Source of the DNA: Allobrachymonas chironomi DSM 19884
GTDB lineage: Bacteria > Pseudomonadota > Gammaproteobacteria > Burkholderiales > Burkholderiaceae_C
Reading direction: 5' to 3'
Assembly (NCBI RefSeq): GCF_000374625.1
Contig: NZ_KB894766.1
Span: 310,001 to 374,000, forward strand
Length of the DNA stretch: 64,000 bases
Under the pieces are notes generated by a model. That model was not told where the DNA came from. It ran no database searches and was given only the letters and a program-made list of their open reading frames with translations. Position 1 is the stretch's first letter. The number at the start of each line of letters is the position of its first letter. Of the stretch, positions 1-8,026 are shown one piece after another. Made by a program: the position numbers and the translations under genes.

Positions 1-480
1 CTCCACGCCCACATGCATGCCGCAGTACGGCGACTGCAGGGAGCTGGCGAAGGCCTGACCCTCCTCGCTGACGCCACAGGCAAAGCCCTGGCTGGCATAT
101 TCCGGCGTGACACCCCAGACGCGCAGCGCGGTCTGCGGCACCTGGAACTGCTCCTGCAGGTTGCGGCACAGCGTGGCCGGCAAGGCCAGCGGATCATGCT
201 GCAGATAGAGGCCGGTGGCCCACTTGAGCAGGCGATTGGTGGTCAGGCTGTTGCTGCTGCCGTGGCGGATCATGTCGACCAGGCGATGCTCCAGCACCTT
301 GATCTTGTCGCGCAGCATCTCGGCCTGGCGCTCGTGCAGGTTGACCACGCGCTGGCCGTGGGCACTGCCCAGCTGCACCGCGGTCAGCAGCTCGGCATTG
401 CGCTCGAAAAAGCCGGGGTTCTGGATCAGGTACTCGGCGATGTCGCGCTCGGTGATGGGGGCAAATTCGTTCGGATTCAT
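1..480 (-). CDS. DUF484 family protein (3' end outside window)
   Basis: The reading frame starts at the ATG at 480 and runs off the left edge, so 160 residues are visible. The N-terminus (MNPNEFAPITERDIAEYL) and the following NPGFFERNAELL stretch are typical of the DUF484 family, a GAF-like fold of unknown biochemical role. A helical segment rich in charged residues follows at about residues 45-70, as is usual before the GAF-like part. The start codon overlaps the dapF stop codon by four bases (ATGA), so the two are translationally coupled. The dapF-DUF484 pairing is common in proteobacteria, often followed by a xerC recombinase gene, which would lie just outside the window. Confidence 0.85.
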   Translation of the reverse strand, partial: MNPNEFAPITERDIAEYLIQNPGFFERNAELLTAVQLGSAHGQRVVNLHERQAEMLRDKIKVLEHRLVDMIRHGSSNSLTTNRLLKWATGLYLQHDPLALPATLCRNLQEQFQVPQTALRVWGVTPEYASQGFACGVSEEGQAFASSLQSPYCGMHVGVE

Positions 481-1379
481 GCGGTGTGGTTCATGTCGGT
501 CGGCAGGACCGGAAATTCGGGCAGATCGATTTCGCCGTGGAAGACGGTGGTGGCGGGGCCGGTCATCATGACGCGGCTGCCGTCACCTTCCCAGTCGATA
601 TGCAGCGTGCCGCCCAGGGCATCGACCTGCACCCGGCTGTCGAACAGGCCCAGCTGGTGACCGGCGACCACCGCCGCACAGGCACCGGTGCCGCAGGCCA
701 GCGTTTCGCCAACGCCGCGCTCGTAGACGCGCAGGCGCGCGTGGTCACGCCCCAGCACCTGCAGAAAGCCGACATTGACGCTGGCCGGGAAGGCCGGCAG
801 CGCCTGCACCGCACGGCCAATGGCCTCGACCTGGGCTGTGCGCGTATCGGGCACCAGCAGCACGGCATGCGGATTGCCCATGGACAGCAGCACCGCCTCG
901 ACCGGCGCCAGACCGGCCGCCGACAGGTCCAGCTGCCACAGCGTTGCCTGCTGTTGCTGGCGCCGGGACAGCGCTTCAGGATGGAACGGCAACACGGCAG
1001 CATCGAACACCGGAATGCCCATGTCGACCGTCACCAGGCCATCCTGGCGCGCCAGCAGCACGATGGTGCCGCGCTTGACCTCGACCGCAATCGTGTCCTT
1101 GCCGGTCAGGCCCTGCTCCAGCACGTAGCGAACGAAGCAGCGCGCACCGTTGCCGCAGTGCTCGACCTCGCCGCCATCGGCATTGTGGATGGCGTAGGCA
1201 AAGTCGGTATCGAGCCGCGTGGCCGGGCGCACGCTCAGGATCTGGTCGGCACCGATGCCATAGCGCCGGTCGGCCAGGAAGCGGTAGTGCGCACGGTTCA
1301 GCCCGAGACTGCCGCGCGTCTCGTCCAGCACGATGAAATCGTTGCCGGCACCCTGCATCTTGGTAAAGCGGATCTTCAT
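477..1379 (-). CDS. dapF: Diaminopimelate epimerase
   Basis: A 300-residue protein that interconverts LL- and meso-diaminopimelate in lysine and peptidoglycan synthesis in the cytoplasm. The N-terminus MKIRFTKMQGAGNDFIVLD is the family signature. The two catalytic cysteines are visible: Cys75 in CGNGAR and Cys229 in ETLACGTGAC. Length is normal (about 275-300). The start at 1379 was chosen because it gives the conserved N-terminus; an in-frame ATG 18 bases upstream would add only MADNAD. The open frame continues far upstream through the neighbouring genes and rnpB, but that extension is a shadow. It is the first gene of a dapF-DUF484 operon and is divergent from the NUDIX/MBL gene. Confidence 0.97.
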   Translation of the reverse strand: MKIRFTKMQGAGNDFIVLDETRGSLGLNRAHYRFLADRRYGIGADQILSVRPATRLDTDFAYAIHNADGGEVEHCGNGARCFVRYVLEQGLTGKDTIAVEVKRGTIVLLARQDGLVTVDMGIPVFDAAVLPFHPEALSRRQQQQATLWQLDLSAAGLAPVEAVLLSMGNPHAVLLVPDTRTAQVEAIGRAVQALPAFPASVNVGFLQVLGRDHARLRVYERGVGETLACGTGACAAVVAGHQLGLFDSRVQVDALGGTLHIDWEGDGSRVMMTGPATTVFHGEIDLPEFPVLPTDMNHTA

Positions 1380-1443
1380 GTCGGCATTATCAGCCATGGT
1401 GACAGGGTTTGCAGCAATCCATCGGCGAAGGGCTTGTGGCATA

Positions 1444-1461
1444 GTTGACGCTAACGTCAAC
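1444..1461. promoter_or_regulatory. Perfect inverted repeat between dapF and the NUDIX/MBL gene
   Basis: The sequence GTTGACGctaaCGTCAAC has two perfect 7-base arms around a 4-base spacer, and lies 20 bases before the NUDIX/MBL start codon. From memory its form resembles operators of LiuR, a MerR-family regulator of branched-chain acyl-CoA catabolism (TTGACG...CGTCAA type). The left arm could also serve as a -35 element. That it is an operator is inference; no regulator gene lies beside it. Confidence 0.5.
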
Positions 1462-1481
1462 CTGATTTTCCGACCTGTTTC

Positions 1482-3158
1482 ATGCCACGCGCCAGCCAAC
1501 TGCTCCATCCCGAACTGACCCCCGCCCCCCTGCGCCAGGCCGCCACCGTGCTGCTGGTGCGCGACACGCCCGACGGCTGGGAAGTGCTGATGACCAAGCG
1601 CTCGTCCAGGGCCAGCTTTGCCGCCGACCTGTACGTGTTTCCCGGCGGTGCCGTGGACACGGCCGACCAGGCCATCCAGCAGCAGCAGCAGCTGTTCCGC
1701 CACCAGCCGCTGCAGGAAGGCGAGCCACTCACCTGGGCGCTGGCCGCACTGCGCGAAAGCTTCGAGGAAGTGGGCGTGCTGCTGGCCACACGGGCCGATG
1801 GCAGCCCGGCCACGCAGCAGGATGTCGCGGCACTCGATGCCGCCATCGGCCGCCGCAACACCGCACAGGCCTTCTACGACGCCTGTCACGCCGCCGGCCT
1901 GTGCCTGCGCGTGGACCAGGTCTATCTGCTGGCGCGCTGGACCGGGCCGCTGGACATCCCCAAGCGATTCGATACCCCCTTCCTGGTAGCCCGCATGCCG
2001 GACGGCCAGCAGGCGCAAACCGACGACCACGAGCAGTTCGAGGCCTGCTGGGTGCGCCCGTCCGATGCGCTGGCGCGTCATGAGCGCAACGCGTTCCCGA
2101 TCATGTTCCCGACCCACGGCACGCTGCAGCGCATTGCGCACTTTGCCGACGTGCAGGAGCTGCTCGACGCCTGCACCCCACACCAGCCACGCTGGCACTA
2201 CATGCCGCGCGGCGCGCAACGCAATGGCGAAGAGGCGCGCATCGTGAACGACGAGCTGCCCTTTGGCGAAATCGGCCTGGTGACGCCGCACGGCCAGCCG
2301 GTGCACCCGCTGGACTGGCAGCACGAGCGCCCGGTGCCGTTGCTGCGCAACGTGCAGCGCCTGACCGCCGACAACAGCGGACGCATGACCGGCCCCGGCA
2401 CCAACAGCTATATCGTCGGCACCGCCAGCAGCGGTTATATCGTGATCGATCCCGGCCCGGCGCTGCCCGGCCATCTGCAGCGCCTGCACGATGCCTGTGG
2501 CGGCGATATCCGCCACATCGTCTGCACCCACTCGCACCCGGACCACAGCCCGGGCGTGCCGCTGTTGCAGCAGCTGGTGGAACGCAGCGGCCATCCGCGT
2601 CCGCCGCTGCACGGCCTGCCACACGGTCCCGATGCGCGCCCCGACAGCCACCTGGCCCCGGATGTGGTGCTGGCCGACGGCCAGACACTGGTGCTGCAGG
2701 AACCGGACGGCAGCACGCACACGCTGCTGGCACTGCACACGCCCGGCCATACCGCCAACCACGTCTGCCTGGCGCTGCTGGAAGACGGGCTGCTGTTCAG
2801 CGGCGATCACATCCTGAATGGCAACACCACCATCGTCGATCCGCCGGATGGCCACATGGGAGACTACCTGGCCTCGCTGGAGCGACTGGAGCAGCTTTGC
2901 ACCGGCCAGAACCTGCAGTACATCCTGCCGGCCCACGGCCATGTCATGGAAGATGCCAGCGGCGCGATCCGCCGCCTGCATGCCCACCGCCTGATCCGCG
3001 AAGCCAAGGTGCTGGCGGCCGTCCAGGCGCTGCCGGATGGCCAGCCCGAAGACTGGGTGCCGCTGGCCTACCAGGACACGCCGGAGGCGCTGTGGCCGCT
3101 GGCACGCCGTTCGCTGCTGGCGCATGTGCAGCACCTGCGCGAGCTCGGCCAGATCTGA
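1482..3158 (+). CDS. NUDIX hydrolase / metallo-beta-lactamase fold fusion protein
   Basis: A 558-residue two-domain hydrolase. Residues about 15-260 form a NUDIX domain with the core RESFEEVGVL. The PGG turn and this core are separated by a long insertion, as in the NUDT19/NUDT7-like CoA diphosphatase branch. Residues about 280-558 form a metallo-beta-lactamase domain with the metal motif THSHPDH at about 349-355 and a second metal site HTPGHTANH near 419, closest in style to LACTB2/glyoxalase II-like enzymes. Both active sites look intact. The substrate is unknown; by family, CoA esters for the NUDIX half and a thioester or other ester for the MBL half are possible. The gene has no obvious Shine-Dalgarno and follows a palindromic site. 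Confidence 0.85.
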   Translation: MPRASQLLHPELTPAPLRQAATVLLVRDTPDGWEVLMTKRSSRASFAADLYVFPGGAVDTADQAIQQQQQLFRHQPLQEGEPLTWALAALRESFEEVGVLLATRADGSPATQQDVAALDAAIGRRNTAQAFYDACHAAGLCLRVDQVYLLARWTGPLDIPKRFDTPFLVARMPDGQQAQTDDHEQFEACWVRPSDALARHERNAFPIMFPTHGTLQRIAHFADVQELLDACTPHQPRWHYMPRGAQRNGEEARIVNDELPFGEIGLVTPHGQPVHPLDWQHERPVPLLRNVQRLTADNSGRMTGPGTNSYIVGTASSGYIVIDPGPALPGHLQRLHDACGGDIRHIVCTHSHPDHSPGVPLLQQLVERSGHPRPPLHGLPHGPDARPDSHLAPDVVLADGQTLVLQEPDGSTHTLLALHTPGHTANHVCLALLEDGLLFSGDHILNGNTTIVDPPDGHMGDYLASLERLEQLCTGQNLQYILPAHGHVMEDASGAIRRLHAHRLIREAKVLAAVQALPDGQPEDWVPLAYQDTPEALWPLARRSLLAHVQHLRELGQI

Positions 3159-3177
3159 ACCTGGCAAGAAAGAAAAG

Positions 3178-3508
3178 GGAAGCCTGCCGATACGCCGGAT
3201 TCTGTGCGCGACGGTTGCCCGCCGCGTGACCGCCATTCATCTGGGCCGGGAGTCACCCCACCGGCTCGGTGCTACCTACCCGCCAGCTCTGCGGAACCAC
3301 ATCAACGCTGGCCTACTTGGTATTGCTGCGCGCAGAGATTGCCCGTTTCACCCGGACTGAACCGGCTCGTCTCTGTTGCTCTGATCCTCACCTTGGGCCT
3401 TGCGGCTTTCGGTGGAGAGGTGTTACCTCCTGCGCTGTCCTGTGCAGTCCGGACGTTCCTCCAGTGCGGTGTTTCCACGCTTGCACCAGCGACGGTCTGG
3501 CAGGCTTC
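3178..3508 (-). ncRNA. rnpB: RNase P RNA (class A)
   Basis: Read on the minus strand, the region begins GAAGCCTGCCAGACCGTCGC and soon carries GGAGGAACGTCCGGACTGC, the conserved P3/P4 landmark of bacterial RNase P RNA. Near its 3' end it has ACAGAATCCGGCGTATCGG, the match to the universal ACAGAA...CGGCUUA element. The 5' GAAGCCTGCC pairs with GGCAGGCTTCC at the 3' end (helix P1), which fixes both ends within a few bases. A T-rich tract follows at the 3' end. Small open frames across this region are spurious. The RNA is the catalytic part of the enzyme that matures tRNA 5' ends; the protein part, rnpA, is at 56.9-57.4 kb. Confidence 0.95.
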
Positions 3509-3515
3509 GGGCGCG

Positions 3516-3544
3516 ATTATGGACCAGTAAATCTGTTGTGGCAA
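3516..3544 (-). promoter_or_regulatory. rnpB promoter
   Basis: On the minus strand a TTGCCA -35 (3544-3539), a 17-base spacer and a CATAAT -10 (3521-3516) end about seven bases before the RNA 5' end deduced from helix P1. Spacing and position agree with a sigma-70 promoter. Confidence 0.75.
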
Positions 3545-3641
3545 TGTGAACCTGACGATACAAAACCACTCAAAGTACTGGACGGTATCCGTACAACCCC
3601 TAGAATGCCGTTTTTCCCCCTTCCACGAGGACCATCACGCA

Positions 3642-4025
3642 ATGCCCCAACACACCCTGCTCAGCGGCAAGATCCACCGCGCCACCGTCACCCACTGCGA
3701 GCTGCACTACGAAGGCTCCTGCGCGATCGACGAGGACCTGCTGGACGCCTCCGGCATCCGTGAGTTCGAGCAGATCGCCATCTGGAACATCAATAACGGT
3801 GAACGCTTCAGCACCTACGCCATCAAGGCGGCACGTGGCAGCGGCATCATTTCGATCAATGGCTCGGCAGCGCGTCGTGCCAGCACCGGTGACCTGGTGA
3901 TCATTGCCGCCTTCGTCGGCCTGGATGCGAGCGAGCTGGACAGCCACAAGCCGCAGCTGGTGTTCGTGGACGAGAACAACCGCCAGATCGAGCTGCGCCA
4001 GCACATCCCGACGCAGCAGCCCTGA
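3642..4025 (+). CDS. panD: Aspartate 1-decarboxylase
   Basis: A 127-residue pyruvoyl-dependent enzyme that makes beta-alanine from aspartate for pantothenate and coenzyme A. The self-cleavage site is visible as YEGSCAID, with cleavage between Gly25 and Ser26 to give the pyruvoyl group. Length matches the family (about 126). The start at 3642 fits the conserved N-terminus; an in-frame upstream extension is not family-like. A weak purine-rich site, ACGAGG, lies about 11 bases upstream. It stands alone, followed by a hairpin and a convergent PIN-domain gene. Confidence 0.97.
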   Translation: MPQHTLLSGKIHRATVTHCELHYEGSCAIDEDLLDASGIREFEQIAIWNINNGERFSTYAIKAARGSGIISINGSAARRASTGDLVIIAAFVGLDASELDSHKPQLVFVDENNRQIELRQHIPTQQP

Positions 4026-4032
4026 GCGCCCG

Positions 4033-4052
4033 CCGGCCCGCTGACGGGCCGG
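4033..4052. terminator. Hairpin between panD and the convergent PIN gene
   Basis: CCGGCCCG and CGGGCCGG form a perfect 8-pair stem around CTGA, followed by TTGT on the plus strand. It sits between two convergent stop codons and probably ends panD transcription. There is no long T tract. Confidence 0.6.
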
Positions 4053-4055
4053 TTG

Positions 4056-4499
4056 TCACTCCCAGCCGTCAGGCAGCAGCCGTGCCACCAGCACTTGCTG
4101 CTTCGCCAGCCGCTTGCGCAGCTTCAGCACTTGGGCATCCTTGCTCAGCAGGATCGCCTGGTGCGCCGCGGCCAGATCGACAAAGCACTGGTCGTCCGTA
4201 TCCTTGCAGTTGACGCCCGCCGGGCCGGCCGGCTCCACATACTGCACCACGGCATCCATGCGCTGCAGCAGCTGTTCCGTGCTGTGGCCGTAAAAGGCCA
4301 TGCGCGGGGCAATCTGCGGGTATTGCAGCACCCGCTCCAGCTCGTTGCGCATGTGCGCAATCGCCAGCCAGCGCAGCCGCTGCTGCAACAAGGCCTGGCG
4401 CAGCGGCTCCACCGCCGGCTCGGCAAACAGCAGCAGGTCGAGCACGATATTGGTATCGATCACCACGGCACGGCTGGTCATGACAGGCAGCTGTGTCAT
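4056..4499 (-). CDS. PIN-domain ribonuclease-like protein
   Basis: A 147-residue PIN-domain protein of the putative toxin COG1569 type. Conserved acidic residues are visible: the first in VVIDTN (about residue 15), the glutamate in NELERVL, and aspartates in KDTDDQCF. By family it would be a metal-dependent RNase. No antitoxin-like small gene sits beside it. Instead its ATG overlaps by one base the stop of an upstream lipoprotein gene, which is itself coupled to a THUMP methyltransferase gene, so it is the third gene of a coupled cluster. An internal ATG at 4481 is an alternative start. A housekeeping RNA-processing role is as likely as a toxin role. Confidence 0.8.
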   Translation of the reverse strand: MTQLPVMTSRAVVIDTNIVLDLLLFAEPAVEPLRQALLQQRLRWLAIAHMRNELERVLQYPQIAPRMAFYGHSTEQLLQRMDAVVQYVEPAGPAGVNCKDTDDQCFVDLAAAHQAILLSKDAQVLKLRKRLAKQQVLVARLLPDGWE

Positions 4500-5533
4500 C
4501 AGAACTCCGGCACCGGATTCGGGGCGCCCTCGACCAGCTCGAAACGGCCTTCCTGGTAGCGGTAAAGCTGGGTCTGCTGGATGGCCTGGCGCCCGGTGCG
4601 GGGATTCCAGAGCTGCCCGCGATAGCGGATGCTGACGTCGGCCACCTGCCCCTCGCGCGAGATCGGATGGACCTCGCCCTGCACATCGAAACAGTCCGCT
4701 GCCGTTGCACCGGCACCGGCATCGGCTGCCGGCTGCTGCCGGACGGCGCTCTTGCCCGCACGATGCGGCAGACCCAGACGGTCGGCACAGTGGGCATGCG
4801 TGCGATTGCTGGCTGCGAGGCGCTCATGCAGGCTGGGCTCCATGCCCTGGGGGCGCAGCGTATAGCCATGCAGCCACTGGCCACACACGCCCTGCCAGCA
4901 GGCTGCGGGCTGGAAGGTCAGCAGGTAGTCATCCAGCGCCAGCTTGTAGACCTGGCTGGCGCCAGCCGTGCCGTCATAGCCGATGGCATCGACAACCGGT
5001 TGCCAGCGCGTGATGCGCCAGCGCCCGCTCTCGGACGGCAAGCGACCCGCCTTGCCGGCCTCGTGCAGCAGGCTGAAGTGGATCGCACCGACATAGGCGC
5101 GTGTGGTCGGCGTCTGCAGCGTGCGCTGCTCGTTTTCCAGCGGTACCGATTCGATCACCAGCATGGCCTGCTGCTGACCGAAGCGGATCACCTCGCGCGG
5201 CACCACGGCCACGCGCATGCGCTGCTGCAGGCGTGGCACCGGAACGGCATCGGCCTCCGGCAGCCCCTGGGGCGTGCTGGCCGGCAGCATGGCGGATGGC
5301 AGGCGTGCCGGCGGCAATTCCGGCAGCGTCATGGTGGTGCGCCAGCGCACCTGTTCCTTCTCGACCAGCTGTTGGTCATTGCCGAAGGCGGCATCCATCA
5401 GGGCGCTCGGGTGCAGGCTGTTGGCAATGCCCAGGTGCTGCACCGTCTCGGCATTCTGCGCCGGCCGCTCGCAGCCGGCCAGGGCCAGCAGCAACGCCAG
5501 GCCGGCCACCCCCCCGACACGCCCCGGACTCAT
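4499..5533 (-). CDS. Putative lipoprotein of unknown function
   Basis: A 344-residue protein whose start at 5533 gives a lipoprotein signal (MSPGRVGGVAGLALLLALAGC) with an LALAGC lipobox, so it is predicted to be lipidated and exported. The mature part has no domain I recognise. Its C-terminal half contains several cysteines (ACWQGVCGQW and a later DCFD) that could form disulfides outside the cytoplasm. The C-terminal section (YRGQLWNPRTGRQ, LYRYQEGRFELVEG) looks like a beta-rich domain. The start overlaps the preceding methyltransferase stop by four bases, and the end overlaps the PIN gene start by one base. A longer frame upstream exists but would destroy the signal peptide. Confidence 0.7.
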   Translation of the reverse strand: MSPGRVGGVAGLALLLALAGCERPAQNAETVQHLGIANSLHPSALMDAAFGNDQQLVEKEQVRWRTTMTLPELPPARLPSAMLPASTPQGLPEADAVPVPRLQQRMRVAVVPREVIRFGQQQAMLVIESVPLENEQRTLQTPTTRAYVGAIHFSLLHEAGKAGRLPSESGRWRITRWQPVVDAIGYDGTAGASQVYKLALDDYLLTFQPAACWQGVCGQWLHGYTLRPQGMEPSLHERLAASNRTHAHCADRLGLPHRAGKSAVRQQPAADAGAGATAADCFDVQGEVHPISREGQVADVSIRYRGQLWNPRTGRQAIQQTQLYRYQEGRFELVEGAPNPVPEF

Positions 5534-6852
5534 GCACCCGGCTCCGCCGACGGTGCGCTGCGCGGCTGCATGGCTCCGGCCACCAGATCGAAACGGAACA
5601 GGCGGCATTCGATCGGGCCGTTCCACATCGGGATTTTGCGCGATTCGCGCAGGCGCATGCGGCGCGGCAGGTCGCGATCGGGCGTGAGCAGCCAGGCTGT
5701 CCAGCCGGGGTAGTTGCGCTTCCAGTGGCTGGACAGGCGCTGGAAGAAATCGTCGTTGTCCTCGGCCATCAGGGCGTGCTCGCGGCCGCCACGGGTCGCT
5801 GCTGGCGCACGACTCAGGCCGAGCCGGCCTTCGATGCGCGACCCGCCCTGCACACGCTGGGCGCGCTCCTGGGAGCGCTCGCCGGCCACCCCGGCGGCGG
5901 CAATCCGCTCGCCATACGGCGGGTTGACCAGCAGCACGCCGGGGGTCTTGCCGGGCGGCATGCGCTGCAGCGCATCCCCTCCGCGCAGCTCCAGTGCATG
6001 GGCAACACCGGCGCGCTGGGCGTTGCGCTGGGCAAAGTCGACCATGCGGTGCGCCACATCGCTGCCAAACACCAGCAGCTCCGGCGGCCGGATTTCCGCG
6101 CTGCGGGCCTGCTCGCGCAGCTGCTGCCAGACATGCGGCTGAAACGGCAACAAACGCTCGAAACCGAAACGGCGCTGGCTGCCCGGTGCCATGCGGCAGG
6201 CCATTTGTGCCGCCTCGACGGCAATCGTGCCGCTGCCACAGCAGGGGTCGTACAACGGCACGCCCTGATCGGGTTGCCAGCCGCTGGCGGCAATCATGGC
6301 GGCGGCCAAGGTTTCCTTGAGCGGCGCATCGCCCTTGTCCTCACGCCAGCCGCGCTTGAACAGCGGCTCGCCCGAGGTATCGATGTACAGGGCCATGCGG
6401 TCATTGGTGAGGTGCGCGAAAATGCGCACATCGGGCCAGTGGGTGTCCACGCTGGGGCGGCTGCCGGCACGCTCGCGAAAGCGGTCGGCCACGGCATCCT
6501 TGATGCGCAGGGCGGCAAAGTTCAGGCTGCGCAACGGGCTGCGCTGCGCCGTGATGTCGATGCGGAAGGTATGGCGTGGCGTGAACCAGGTTTCCCAGGC
6601 CAGTTCGGAGGCGGCCTGGTAGAGATCGGATTCATTGACGTAAGGCGTGCGCGACAGCTGCACCAGCACGCGCTGGGCCAGCCGGCTGTGCAGGTTGAGC
6701 AGCATGGCCTCGCGCCAGCTGCCGTCGACCAGCACGCCAGCGCGCAGGGGACGCACCTGGGCATCGCCCAATCCGGTGATGGTGCGGGCCTCGGTCGCGA
6801 GGTAGTCCTCGACACCGGCCGCACAGGGCAAAAACAGCTGCAGGGAATTCAT
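5530..6852 (-). CDS. THUMP-domain class I SAM-dependent RNA methyltransferase
   Basis: A 440-residue protein resembling the N-terminal (RlmL) half of the 23S rRNA methyltransferase RlmKL, which makes N2-methylguanosine. Residues about 1-160 contain a THUMP RNA-binding domain (EDYLATEARTI start). The methyltransferase domain has LYDPCCGSGTIAVEA for SAM binding and the catalytic NPPYGER motif typical of amino-group methylation. There is an unusual arginine-rich insertion after NPPYGER (RSQERAQRVQ onward). The E. coli RlmK-like second domain is absent, as in the shorter YpsC-type family. It heads the cluster with the lipoprotein and PIN genes. The exact target base is inference. Confidence 0.85.
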   Translation of the reverse strand: MNSLQLFLPCAAGVEDYLATEARTITGLGDAQVRPLRAGVLVDGSWREAMLLNLHSRLAQRVLVQLSRTPYVNESDLYQAASELAWETWFTPRHTFRIDITAQRSPLRSLNFAALRIKDAVADRFRERAGSRPSVDTHWPDVRIFAHLTNDRMALYIDTSGEPLFKRGWREDKGDAPLKETLAAAMIAASGWQPDQGVPLYDPCCGSGTIAVEAAQMACRMAPGSQRRFGFERLLPFQPHVWQQLREQARSAEIRPPELLVFGSDVAHRMVDFAQRNAQRAGVAHALELRGGDALQRMPPGKTPGVLLVNPPYGERIAAAGVAGERSQERAQRVQGGSRIEGRLGLSRAPAATRGGREHALMAEDNDDFFQRLSSHWKRNYPGWTAWLLTPDRDLPRRMRLRESRKIPMWNGPIECRLFRFDLVAGAMQPRSAPSAEPGA

Positions 6853-6940
6853 CCCGCAACCTTACCAGAGTCTGTCAATCGCGCCATGTCGCAGTTGCAG
6901 GAAATTCGCCAGCAACCGGCTCTTGCGACAAAATAGACGC

Positions 6941-7168
6941 ATGAACACGCCTTCCCTGTCCTCCAGGGCCGCAGCGGCCCTGCTTTGTCCGCGCTGCGGC
7001 CAAGCCAACCAATGCGCTGCGGCTGCCGGCCAGCCAGCGGGCAGTTGCTGGTGCCTGCACCAGCCGGTACTGCCATCGATCAGCGCCGGCACCCCGATCG
7101 GCGACCGCTGCTACTGCCCCGATTGCCTGCAGGCGCTGCTCCAGGCCACCCCCGACACCACCCCCTGA
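6941..7168 (+). CDS. Cysteine-rich CWC family small protein
   Basis: A 75-residue protein with eight cysteines, of which CPRCG, C after NQ, CWC and the C-terminal CYCPDC form the pattern of the cysteine-rich CWC family. The pattern suggests one or two bound zinc ions, but function is unknown. The ATG at 6941 was chosen over a frame that begins six codons earlier because it lies just after the end of the divergent methyltransferase promoter region. It is 18 bases upstream of the amidotransferase gene and probably co-transcribed with it. Confidence 0.75.
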   Translation: MNTPSLSSRAAAALLCPRCGQANQCAAAAGQPAGSCWCLHQPVLPSISAGTPIGDRCYCPDCLQALLQATPDTTP

Positions 7169-7186
7169 CTCCGGAGAATCCGCCCC

Positions 7187-7984
7187 ATGTGCCAGTTGCT
7201 GGGTATGAACTGCAACACCCCTACCGACATCACCTTCAGCTTCAGCGGCTTCTCGCAGCGCGCCGGCGTGACCGATCACCACAGTGACGGCTGGGGCATC
7301 GCCTTTTTCGAGGGTCGCCATGATGCCCCGCCCGAAGCGCCCGACAAGGGCGTGCGCCTGTTCGTGGACCACGAAGCCGCCAGCCGCTCGGCGATTGCGC
7401 AGCTGATCCGCAGCTACCCGATCAAGAGCCGCAACGTGATCGCGCATATCCGCAAGGCCACGCAAGGCGAGATCTCGCTGGAAAACTGCCACCCGTTCGT
7501 GCGCGAACTGTGGGGGCGCTACTGGGTGTTTGCCCACAACGGCAACCTGGAAAACTTCCAGCCCCATCTGCACCGCCAGTTCCAGCCGGTCGGCGATACC
7601 GACAGCGAGCGCGCCTTTTGCTGGATCATGCAGGAGATTGCCAAGTCGCACGCCGCCATGCCGAGCGTGGAAGAGCTGACGCGCACGCTGCGCGAACTGA
7701 TGCCACAACTGGCGAGCCACGGCACTTTCAACATGTTGCTGTCCCATGGCACGGCGCTGTGGGCGCATGCCAGCACCCAGCTGCATTACATCGTGCGTCA
7801 GGCCCCGTTCACCACGGCACAGCTGAGCGACGAGGATGTGAGCATCGATTTTTCCGATGTCACCACACCGCAGGACCGGGTGGCCGTGATTGCCACGCTG
7901 CCCCTGACCACCAATGAGCAGTGGACGGCATTCGCCAGCGGCGAGTTGCGCACCTTTGTGGACGGAACACCGCTGGACTGCTGA
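7187..7984 (+). CDS. Class II glutamine amidotransferase (YafJ-like)
   Basis: A 265-residue protein with an N-terminal nucleophile fold. Cys2 directly after the initiator methionine (MCQLLGMNC) is the expected catalytic nucleophile of N-terminal class II amidotransferases. Other conserved pieces are DGWGIAFFEG, the oxyanion region IAHIRKAT, and HPFVRELWGRYWVFAHNGNL. It corresponds to the YafJ/DUF3412-type family of putative amidotransferases with no synthetase partner domain, so the amide acceptor is unknown. A GGAGAA ribosome site precedes it. Confidence 0.88.
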   Translation: MCQLLGMNCNTPTDITFSFSGFSQRAGVTDHHSDGWGIAFFEGRHDAPPEAPDKGVRLFVDHEAASRSAIAQLIRSYPIKSRNVIAHIRKATQGEISLENCHPFVRELWGRYWVFAHNGNLENFQPHLHRQFQPVGDTDSERAFCWIMQEIAKSHAAMPSVEELTRTLRELMPQLASHGTFNMLLSHGTALWAHASTQLHYIVRQAPFTTAQLSDEDVSIDFSDVTTPQDRVAVIATLPLTTNEQWTAFASGELRTFVDGTPLDC

Positions 7985-8026
7985 GACCGTGTGCAGCGGC
8001 GGCTGCCGCCGCACCGGTCATCCGGT

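Noticed and set aside
477-3236. A 919-codon frame on the minus strand covering dapF, the NUDIX/MBL gene and part of rnpB
   Set aside because: Only the last 300 codons match a family (DapF). The rest is antisense to a clear coding gene and to RNase P RNA; GC-rich codon bias keeps the opposite strand open.
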